Assembly (NCBI RefSeq): GCF_000013665.1
Contig: NC_007912.1
Coordinates: 1,412,501 to 1,476,500 of the forward strand
Length of the DNA: 64,000 nucleotides
Direction: 5' to 3'
From: Saccharophagus degradans 2-40
Lineage (GTDB): Bacteria > Pseudomonadota > Gammaproteobacteria > Pseudomonadales > Cellvibrionaceae
Shown: positions 57,055 through 64,000 of the stretch, one piece after another
Layout: every line of letters starts with the position of its first letter
Position numbering within the stretch: the stretch's first letter is position 1
Translations under genes and position numbers: made by a program
The notes under the pieces: model-generated
The model's input: only the letters and a program-made list of their open reading frames with translations
What the model was told of the DNA's origin: nothing
Databases searched by the model: none

Positions 57055-57379
57055 AAAGATTTTGCACGTTTTGGTCATCTTCGCATTAGTAGTAGCACTA
57101 CCTGCAATTGCTGCTAAGCAGAATGTGAACGGTGAATACCTGCGCGACCCAACGCAGCCCTTGTTTTTTAGCGCGCCTAGCAGCCAGAAGCAAACGCTAA
57201 AGCTGCAGGGCATTGTAAAGCGCGACAGCGGTAAAGAAGCCATAGTAAATGGCAAGCGGGTACAGGTGGGTAGCGCGGTTGCTGGGGCACGTATTGTGGC
57301 AATTGAGGAAAAGTACATTCTAGTTTTACAAAATGGCAGCGAAACCAAAATTTGGTTGCGCCCATCGGTACGAGATTAA
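57047..57379 (+). CDS. mshK: MSHA biogenesis protein MshK (PilP-like)
   Basis: A 110-residue exported protein. The start is GTG 57047, overlapping the mshJ end, which places a signal peptide (LHVLVIFALVVALPAIAA) at the N-terminus; a longer frame from 57011 would not. DPTQPLFF and LQGIVKRDSGKEAIVNGKRV with WLRPSVRD match MshK/PilP-type periplasmic proteins that link the inner-membrane complex to the secretin. Confidence 0.85.
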   Translation: MRRKILHVLVIFALVVALPAIAAKQNVNGEYLRDPTQPLFFSAPSSQKQTLKLQGIVKRDSGKEAIVNGKRVQVGSAVAGARIVAIEEKYILVLQNGSETKIWLRPSVRD

Positions 57380-57458
57380 TGTTTATGCGTGTTTTGAATT
57401 TATATGTTTATCAACCAAAAGCGAACTATTGCGTTTTTCAGCTTGAGGCGATGTCTTA

Positions 57459-59090
57459 ATGAGCAACAAGTGGATTCTACTAAAAGGCTGCGTGTTAATT
57501 GCGACAGCACTATTAATTAGCTGTTCGTCGGTGCCGCAAACAGAAACCCCTGCAGAGCAAGCGCTGGAAACCGCAAGTGCAACTGGTACAGAGCCCGCCA
57601 GCGCCATGCCCGATTCAGTTACTGCCGCCTTATTTAAAGGAGCAAATAGTCGGCCTCAAATAGAAGAGGAAGAGCGGTTTGATATTTCTGTTAATCAAGT
57701 GCCTGCACGCGACTTCTTTATTGGCTTAGTGGCCGACTCTGGGGTGAATGTTGTCACCCACCCAGAAGTTAACGGCGTGATATCGCTCGATTTAAAAAAC
57801 GTAACGCTGCGCAATGTGCTCGATGTTACTCGCGATGTGTACGGTTATGAATACAAATACAACGGCGGCATTTATAGCATTTACCCTAGTAAAATGCGCA
57901 CAGAATTATTTGAAATAAATTATATAGATGTACAAAGAGAAGGCTCGACAGATACTAGTGTGCTAATTGGTGAAATAACGTCTAGCGGTGGCAATGGGAG
58001 CAATCAGGGCGGTAACAGTAGCAATCAATCACAGGGTAAGCAGAGTAATCAAGATAGCAGCTCAGGTTCTCGTGTATCGACAAAAAACAAAACAGATTTT
58101 TGGCAAGACTTGAAATTAACCTTATCGGCAATTGTGGGTGGCGAAGCCAATGGCCGCAATGTGGTGGTTAATCCGCAAGCCGGTTTGGTGGTGGTGCGAG
58201 CTTTGCCTAGCGAAATAAGTGCAGTACGAGAATTTCTAGATCGATCTGAGCTTAGTGTTAGGCGCCAGGTTATTCTCGAAACAAAAATAGTGGAAGTAAA
58301 GCTAAACGATGGCTTTCAGGCTGGTGTGAATTGGAATGAAATTCGCGGCCAAATGCTGCTTACTAAAAATGTAGAAACCTTTGATGTACCTGTAGATATT
58401 GTTAGCGCCAGCGAAAACGTAGGGGAAATATTCTCATCTATATTTCGCATTGGCGATATCTCACAGTTGCTATCTTTATTAGAAACACAGGGCAACGTGC
58501 AGGTGTTATCTAGCCCGCGCGTGTCGACTGTAAACAATCAAAAGGCGGTAATTCGTGTAGGCTCTGACGAGTTCTTTGTTACTGGTATATCTAGCCAAAC
58601 TACTTCTACTGCGGCCTCAACGACCAGCGCCCCCAATATTGAACTTACATCCTTTTTTAGCGGTATTTCCCTCGATGTTACTCCACAAATTGCAGATAAC
58701 GGCGATGTGATTTTACATGTGCACCCAATCGTGAGTGAGGTAACAGACCAAAACAAAGATATAACGCTTGGTAACGAGAAGTTCTCTTTACCGTTGGCGC
58801 TGCGCGAAGTGCGTGAGTCCGACAGTATTGTTCGCGCTCAAAGCGGTCAAATTATTGTGCTTGGCGGGTTGATGAAAGAGAAACTTAACGATGTATACAG
58901 CAAGCGCCCCGGCCTTGGGGATGTACCTGTACTAAACACTCTGTTTAGAAAGCGCAGCAAGGTTTCAGAAAAAACCGAACTGGTTATTTTGCTGCGCCCA
59001 ATTGTAGTAGAAGACAACACTTTCGCAGATGACATTAATCAAAGTCGTCAGCGTGTTAATTCCATGTCAGATGAATACAGAGGCCGCTAG
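57459..59090 (+). CDS. mshL: MSHA secretin MshL
   Basis: A 543-residue outer-membrane secretin lipoprotein with lipobox LISC (Cys22). An N-terminal secretin domain (FDISVNQVPARDFFIGLV, then a TonB-box-like N0/N1 fold) precedes a low-complexity Ser/Asn/Gln/Gly linker at about 175-205. The secretin core closes the protein: VLSSPRVSTVNNQKAVIRVG, SLDVTPQIADNGDVILHVHP and SGQIIVLGGLMKE. It forms the pore for the pilus fibre. About 80 bases separate it from mshK, with a Phe/Gln-rich stretch but no gene. Confidence 0.93.
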   Translation: MSNKWILLKGCVLIATALLISCSSVPQTETPAEQALETASATGTEPASAMPDSVTAALFKGANSRPQIEEEERFDISVNQVPARDFFIGLVADSGVNVVTHPEVNGVISLDLKNVTLRNVLDVTRDVYGYEYKYNGGIYSIYPSKMRTELFEINYIDVQREGSTDTSVLIGEITSSGGNGSNQGGNSSNQSQGKQSNQDSSSGSRVSTKNKTDFWQDLKLTLSAIVGGEANGRNVVVNPQAGLVVVRALPSEISAVREFLDRSELSVRRQVILETKIVEVKLNDGFQAGVNWNEIRGQMLLTKNVETFDVPVDIVSASENVGEIFSSIFRIGDISQLLSLLETQGNVQVLSSPRVSTVNNQKAVIRVGSDEFFVTGISSQTTSTAASTTSAPNIELTSFFSGISLDVTPQIADNGDVILHVHPIVSEVTDQNKDITLGNEKFSLPLALREVRESDSIVRAQSGQIIVLGGLMKEKLNDVYSKRPGLGDVPVLNTLFRKRSKVSEKTELVILLRPIVVEDNTFADDINQSRQRVNSMSDEYRGR

Positions 59091-59110
59091 CGGTCAAGGA
59101 GCACCTAGGC

Positions 59111-60001
59111 ATGTACCAGGCGTTCTATCAGCTGGACGAGTTACCTTTTTCGTTAACTCCCGATACGCAGTTTTTCTTAAACCAACACAGCCATCGCGCA
59201 GCGTTAAATACGTTGTTGGTTTCGCTTAAGCATAGCGAAGGGTTTATAAAAATAGTGGGCGAAGTGGGTACGGGCAAAACGATGCTTAGCCGCATCTTGT
59301 TGGCCAAGTTGGGCCCGTCTTTTGTAACGGCTTATATTCCCAACCCCTATTTAACCCCAGAAGAATTAAAAGGCTTTGTTGCCAGAGAAATTGGCTTAGA
59401 AAAAATGGGTCACTTACCCGCACACGAATTAATGTCGGCTATTTATAGGCGTTTACAGCATATTGTGCGCTCGGGTAAACAGGTTGTGTTAGTGGTAGAC
59501 GAAGCGCAAACAATGCCCAAAGAAACCCTCGAGTGCCTACGCTTGCTTACTAACTTAGAAACCGAAAAAAGAAAATTGCTACAAGTAGTTATTATTGGCC
59601 AACCTGAGTTAGATGTATTGCTTGCGAGAAAAGATTTGCGGCAACTTAAACAGCGCATTGTGTTTTCTGAGTATTTAAGACCGTTAAATGCAGCTAGTTG
59701 TATTGCATATATACAGCACCGTTTGCAGCAAGCTGGCGGGTGTAACGATAAACTGTTCTCGCCAAGTGCCATGCGTTTAATTGCAAAGGCTGCCGGGGGA
59801 ATACCCCGTTTGGTAAATATTCTCGCCCATAAAGCGTTAATTTGCGCCTATGGTAAGGGCCATAGAAATATAACGGGTTGGCATGTGGCACAAGCCATTG
59901 CCGATACGCCAGAGAGTACACGTATAGGCCATTTGGCTAGCTGGCCTTGGCGCTGCTTAGGTGCCATGCACTTGGTGCCAAATATGGGAGTAGGACGATG
60001 A
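59111..60001 (+). CDS. mshM: MSHA biogenesis ATPase MshM (ExeA-like)
   Basis: A 296-residue AAA ATPase of the ExeA/GspA group. Walker A GEVGTGKT is at 50-57 and Walker B VLVVDEAQ ends in Asp130-Glu131. The family start MYQAFYQLDELPFSLTPD is intact. ExeA-like proteins help place secretins in the cell envelope; in MSHA loci this one sits between mshL and mshN. Its stop overlaps the next start (ATGA). Confidence 0.92.
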   Translation: MYQAFYQLDELPFSLTPDTQFFLNQHSHRAALNTLLVSLKHSEGFIKIVGEVGTGKTMLSRILLAKLGPSFVTAYIPNPYLTPEELKGFVAREIGLEKMGHLPAHELMSAIYRRLQHIVRSGKQVVLVVDEAQTMPKETLECLRLLTNLETEKRKLLQVVIIGQPELDVLLARKDLRQLKQRIVFSEYLRPLNAASCIAYIQHRLQQAGGCNDKLFSPSAMRLIAKAAGGIPRLVNILAHKALICAYGKGHRNITGWHVAQAIADTPESTRIGHLASWPWRCLGAMHLVPNMGVGR

Positions 60002-61452
60002 GTTTACTCAATAATATGCTCTCCGATTTAGATGCCCGTACCAATACCTCTGCCGCCCCAAATACTTCTCGCGAGCATGTTGCAGAGGGTGGCAACAAAA
60101 TAAAATCAATAGTGTTGGTTGCAATTATATTTGCGGCGGTAGTGGCTTCGCAGGTGTTTATACGCTCTAATTCGCAACCCGTTGTAGGGAATACTAATAC
60201 ATTAAAAACAGAGAGCGAAAAAAAAGTGGCAGCTGTTGCTGAAAAGCCAAAGCAGGAGGTACAGCCGAGCGATGAAGTAGTTGTACAAGCAAGCCTAACG
60301 GCGGCAGAACCAATATTAAAATCGTCGCAAGCAGGTGATGTAACTAATGCTGAGGAATATTCTAAGGCATCAGCAACAAGTAGCGAACCAGCACGGTATA
60401 CGAAATTACTAGCGCAGGCTGAGCTTGCCCTACAGAAAAATCAGTTAACACTGCCAGCAGAAGCTAACGCTAGGTTTTATTTTTTACAGGTGTTGGCGAA
60501 AGCTAACCCAGATTCTGCTCACTATGCCAAGGCGCAACAAGGGCTGCAGCGCGTAGAAAATGCGTATGTTGAGCTGGTGCAAAACGCAATTGTAGCAGAT
60601 GATCTCGCGCGAGCTAAGCGCTTTGTATCGCGCCTAACAGAATTACAATTAGCTGTGGATGAACTTGCGCGCTTACAGAATTCAATTTCGCTGCGAGAGC
60701 AGCAACTGCAGTTAGTTGAACACCCTATTCCCGTTGAACAACTGGGCCCGCAGCCTGCTTCAACTAAAGCCGTAGCCGTTCCTGTTAATAATATTACTCC
60801 AGCAGTACCTGCCGAAAATAGGGCTGCACAATTGAGTGTGAGCCAGAGCCTAATTTCGCAAGATAAAACACTAGCTGCAAAAGCAAAGCAGCTTGGCCGC
60901 GAGGGCAGCATGAATGCAGAGCGGGAAATGCTTAAGTTTTTAGATGCTTACCCAAATGCTCTGTACACCCGTTTAGCGCTGTTTGAATATTACCTCGATG
61001 CTGGGTTAACCGAAGATGCGCAGTGGCTAGTGGATAAAACCTCGCCGGCAGATGTGAATACCTTGGCTTTTCTAAGAGCTAAATTATTGGTGGCGCAAGG
61101 GGTATATGCCGAAGCCTTGTCCGAGCTTTCAATTGCGGTTGGCCGCAATGATTTAGCTCCAGTGCTGAATATTAAAATGCAATCCCTTGCGGCGGCGCTC
61201 AGCCAGCAAACGGGCGATCACTTAAGCGCGTTTCAGTTGTACCGCAACCTGTTAACCACAGATAAATCCAACTCTACCTACTGGTTGGGTTTAGCTGTTT
61301 CGGCACAGCAATTGAACGATTCGGCTACTGCAAAGCAGGGGTATACAAGCGTATTGGCGCTTAACGATCAGCCGGAAGCGATTTTGGCTTACGCAAAAAG
61401 CCAGCTGGCGCAACTGCGCAAAGAAGAACATGTGGAGATATCTCAGTGGTAG
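59998..61452 (+). CDS. mshN: MSHA biogenesis protein MshN (TPR)
   Basis: A 484-residue protein. It begins MSLLNNMLSDLDAR, the usual MshN N-terminus, with one membrane helix at about 38-55. A low-complexity, acidic and Ala/Ser-rich segment (about 60-130) follows; TPR-like helical repeats fill the C-terminal half (AQWLVDKTSP, VYAEALSELSIAVG, SAFQLYRNLL). Start at 59998 overlaps mshM. It is thought to support assembly in the periplasm. Confidence 0.88.
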   Translation: MSLLNNMLSDLDARTNTSAAPNTSREHVAEGGNKIKSIVLVAIIFAAVVASQVFIRSNSQPVVGNTNTLKTESEKKVAAVAEKPKQEVQPSDEVVVQASLTAAEPILKSSQAGDVTNAEEYSKASATSSEPARYTKLLAQAELALQKNQLTLPAEANARFYFLQVLAKANPDSAHYAKAQQGLQRVENAYVELVQNAIVADDLARAKRFVSRLTELQLAVDELARLQNSISLREQQLQLVEHPIPVEQLGPQPASTKAVAVPVNNITPAVPAENRAAQLSVSQSLISQDKTLAAKAKQLGREGSMNAEREMLKFLDAYPNALYTRLALFEYYLDAGLTEDAQWLVDKTSPADVNTLAFLRAKLLVAQGVYAEALSELSIAVGRNDLAPVLNIKMQSLAAALSQQTGDHLSAFQLYRNLLTTDKSNSTYWLGLAVSAQQLNDSATAKQGYTSVLALNDQPEAILAYAKSQLAQLRKEEHVEISQW

Positions 61453-63194
61453 AACGCAAGCGCATTCGGTTAGGGGATTTACTCGTCGCCCAACAGCTTA
61501 TTACCCAAGAGCAACTCGAGTCGGCCCTTGGTGCACAAAAAAATACCGGCCGTAAGCTGGGGCGCCAGCTTATAGAAATGGGGTTTGTAGAGGAAAATAC
61601 TTTACTTACCTTGCTCTCTAAACAGCTGGAAATTCCCTTTGTTGATTTAAAACATTTTCGCTTCGAGCGCGAAGTAGTGCAAATTTTGCCAGAAGTGCAT
61701 GCTCGCCGGTACCGCGTTGTTGTATTACAAGATGACCCCGATGGTATTTTACTGGGTATGTCTGACCCTACCGATATATTTGGTTTAGATGAGCTGCAAA
61801 AAATTATTACTAAGCCAATTAAGCCCGCGGTGGTACGCGAGTCTGAATTACTGGATGTGCTAGATAGCACCTACAGCCGCGCCAGTGAAATTGCATCGCT
61901 TGCCGAACAGTTAGATGACGAGCTTGAAGAAGAGTCCGTCGACCTTTCCGATATTATTACCGATGCCACAGACAGTGATGCACCCATAGTAAAGCTTCTG
62001 CAAAAAATATTTGAAGAAGCCATTAATACCCGCGCATCCGATGTGCATATCGAACCAGACGAGCATGTGCTGCGAATTAGGCAGCGAATAGATGGCGTGC
62101 TGGTCGAGCAGGTTATGAATGAAAAGCGTATTGCCGGTGCGCTAGTAGTGCGTTTGAAATTGATGTCTAACTTAGATATTTCTGAAAAACGTTTGCCGCA
62201 AGATGGCCGTTTTAATTTAAAAGTTAAAAATCACAATATCGACGTGCGATTGTCTACCATGCCGGTGCAGTTTGGTGAATCGGTTGTAATGCGTATTTTA
62301 GATCACACCGAAGGCGTGCGTCCGCTAAACAAAGTGGGTATGCCAGAGCATTACGTCAATCAGTTTCGTCACGTCATTACCCGCCCGCACGGGCTGGTAT
62401 TAGTTACCGGGCCGACGGGTAGCGGTAAAACCACCACGCTTTACGGCGCACTTTCCGAGCTTAATACCTCTGAGAAAAAAATTATTACGGTGGAAGACCC
62501 CGTCGAGTACCGTTTGCCACGTATTAGCCAGGTGCAAGTACACGAAAAAATTGGTTTGGATTTTGGTTTAGTGTTGCGAGCCACCTTGCGGCAAGATCCA
62601 GACATTCTACTTATTGGTGAGATTCGCGATGCCGAATCTGCCGAGATAGCACTGCGTGCCGCAATGACAGGTCACATGGTGCTTTCTACACTGCACACCA
62701 ACGATGCGGTAACGTCTGCGTTGCGATTGGTAGATATGGGGGTAGACCCGTTTCTTGTGGCGTCTAGCTTAAAAGCAATCGTTGCGCAGCGCTTGGTAAG
62801 AAAGGTGTGTGAAAGCTGTGCAGAGCCTCACGAATTGGATGCGCAGGAACAAAGTTTATTGCGCAGGTTACAAAAAGGGCATTCGCTAGAGAATAAAAAC
62901 TTTAAAAAAGGGCGGGGGTGTATTCACTGTTTTAACAGCGGTTATCGCGGCCGAATAGGTGTATTTGAGCTGCTAGAAATTAATACCGAAATGGCAAATG
63001 CTTTGCGAGATAACAGCGTGCGTAAATTTAACGATGCTGCCCATGCTCATCCACAGTATCGCCCGCTAGGGGCAAGTGCGCTCGACTTAGCCATTGAAGG
63101 TGTAACCACATTAGAAGAAGTATTGCGGGTAACGGCTGAAGTAGAAGATGAAAGCATAGCCGATATTGCCGACGCGACAGGAGCGGCGGAGTAA
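61446..63194 (+). CDS. mshE: MSHA pilus extension ATPase MshE
   Basis: A 582-residue GspE/PilB-type ATPase. The N-terminal MshEN domain (about 1-150) binds c-di-GMP in MshE of Vibrio: RLGDLLVAQQLITQEQLESAL and RKLGRQLIEMG show the repeating motif. Walker A GPTGSGKT lies at 322-329. The C-terminal part has Asp box residues and a likely zinc site CESC...CIHC. It powers pilus extension; the c-di-GMP link would tie it to the GGDEF and PilZ genes of the cell. GTG start overlaps the mshN stop. Confidence 0.94.
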   Translation: MVERKRIRLGDLLVAQQLITQEQLESALGAQKNTGRKLGRQLIEMGFVEENTLLTLLSKQLEIPFVDLKHFRFEREVVQILPEVHARRYRVVVLQDDPDGILLGMSDPTDIFGLDELQKIITKPIKPAVVRESELLDVLDSTYSRASEIASLAEQLDDELEEESVDLSDIITDATDSDAPIVKLLQKIFEEAINTRASDVHIEPDEHVLRIRQRIDGVLVEQVMNEKRIAGALVVRLKLMSNLDISEKRLPQDGRFNLKVKNHNIDVRLSTMPVQFGESVVMRILDHTEGVRPLNKVGMPEHYVNQFRHVITRPHGLVLVTGPTGSGKTTTLYGALSELNTSEKKIITVEDPVEYRLPRISQVQVHEKIGLDFGLVLRATLRQDPDILLIGEIRDAESAEIALRAAMTGHMVLSTLHTNDAVTSALRLVDMGVDPFLVASSLKAIVAQRLVRKVCESCAEPHELDAQEQSLLRRLQKGHSLENKNFKKGRGCIHCFNSGYRGRIGVFELLEINTEMANALRDNSVRKFNDAAHAHPQYRPLGASALDLAIEGVTTLEEVLRVTAEVEDESIADIADATGAAE

Positions 63195-64000
63195 TGTCTA
63201 AGTTTAAATATTCCGGCCGCTCGAAGCAGGGGCAGGTATTAACCGGCGAAATGGAAGCTGCAACGGTTGATGCGGTGGCGTCGGCACTTATTGGGCGCGG
63301 CATTACACCAGTAAAAATCGAACCCTTTTCTGCTGCCTCATCGTATATGCGGCAGCTAAATAGCGCGCTGGGTGGCGATAAGGTGGGCACTAACGACCTG
63401 ATTATGTTTTGTCGCCAAATGTACACCATTACCAAATCGGGTATTCCACTAACCCGAGGTATTCGCGGCTTGGGCGCAAGTATTCGCCACGAGCACTTTA
63501 GAGATGTACTCGGCGATGTAGCTGAACGTTTAGAGGCTGGTGTAGGCTTGTCGCAAGCAATGCGTCATCATCCTAAAGTGTTTAATAGTTTATTTGTAAG
63601 CATGGTTGCTGTGGGCGAAACCAGCGGCAACCTCGACGAAATATTTCGCCAAATAGGTTTTTACTTAGAGCGCGACGAAGAAACACGTAAACGTATTAAG
63701 CAAGCAACGCGTTACCCAACGTTTGTAAGCATCGCTATTGTGCTGGCAATGGCTGCGGTAAATATTTGGGTTGTGCCAGCATTTGCGGATATGTTTGCCA
63801 AATTTGATGCAGACCTGCCAATTGTGACCCGTATTTTAATTTTTACCTCTAATGCATTTGTAAATTATTGGTTACTTATGTTGGTTGTTGTAGGTGGTAT
63901 GGTAGGTGGTGCTTACTATTATTTGAATACGCCAGAGGGAGCGTTGCAGTGGGGTAAAAAGCGGTTAAAAATGCCGTTGGTTGGCGAGCTAATCGAGCGC
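63194..64000 (+). CDS. mshG: MSHA platform protein MshG (partial)
   Basis: The frame stays open to the window end, so only about 269 residues are seen. PilC/GspF-type inner-membrane platform protein: KYSGRSKQGQVLTGEME at the start, FCRQMYTITKSGIPLTRGI, GLSQAMRHHPKVFNSLFVSMVAVGETSGNLDEIF, and a membrane helix near 175-195. It holds the fibre base and couples it to MshE. The ATG overlaps the mshE stop (TAATG). Confidence 0.94.
   Translation, partial: MSKFKYSGRSKQGQVLTGEMEAATVDAVASALIGRGITPVKIEPFSAASSYMRQLNSALGGDKVGTNDLIMFCRQMYTITKSGIPLTRGIRGLGASIRHEHFRDVLGDVAERLEAGVGLSQAMRHHPKVFNSLFVSMVAVGETSGNLDEIFRQIGFYLERDEETRKRIKQATRYPTFVSIAIVLAMAAVNIWVVPAFADMFAKFDADLPIVTRILIFTSNAFVNYWLLMLVVVGGMVGGAYYYLNTPEGALQWGKKRLKMPLVGELIER

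Overview
The window reads as chromosome of a marine, polysaccharide-degrading gammaproteobacterium, most like the Cellvibrionaceae (Saccharophagus/Teredinibacter type). This is an inference from gene content: a complete-looking MSHA pilus locus, a TonB receptor/SapC/cupin/halogenase cluster, a GH5 mannanase-like enzyme, a PEP-CTERM-type protein, and a dnaE-accA pair of gammaproteobacterial type. No species is claimed.

Layout. 1-1295: end of a GGDEF protein and a convergent family 9 glycosyltransferase. 1390-5099: an rRNA-type promoter, boxA, 23S rRNA, 5S rRNA and a strong terminator, with no 16S rRNA or tRNA between promoter and 23S. 5100-6869: 1.8 kb without a convincing gene but with several inverted repeats and LacI-type operator-like sites. 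6870-15586: TonB-dependent receptor, SapC-like protein, JmjC/cupin-like oxygenase, a flavin-dependent halogenase fused to a second putative Fe(II)/2OG domain, and a second halogenase. 15700-27010: housekeeping genes dnaE, accA, a chemoreceptor, hrpA and mlaA. 27101-33578: signalling genes, namely a PilZ protein, an RssB-like response regulator/PP2C with its STAS partner, a lipoprotein, and a Ser/Thr kinase between two FHA proteins. 33810-40380 (minus strand): RND pump with its adaptor, then RNase II. 40645-42117: secreted GH5 enzyme with its own operator-like site. 42888-52866: a guanidine-I (ykkC) riboswitch, an ABC transporter, two DUF1989 proteins, a biotin-dependent carboxylase and allophanate hydrolase. 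52976-54555 (minus strand): PEP-CTERM-like protein and trmL. 54789-64000: MSHA genes mshI to mshG, the last cut by the window end.

How the parts work together. The riboswitch-led operon is best read as guanidine import and breakdown (guanidine to carboxyguanidine to allophanate to ammonia and CO2) rather than plain urea use. The TonB receptor cluster is a transport-plus-modification unit whose substrate is unknown; LacI-type sites upstream hint at sugar control, and one motif recurs before the GH5 gene. The MSHA block is a tightly overlapping operon for a type IV pilus assembly machine.

Most notable: the 23S-5S unit without 16S but with its own rRNA-type promoter, the halogenase fusion protein, the nested operator region before the receptor, the guanidine operon, and an orphan strong terminator at 54031-54064 that implies an unannotated transcript.
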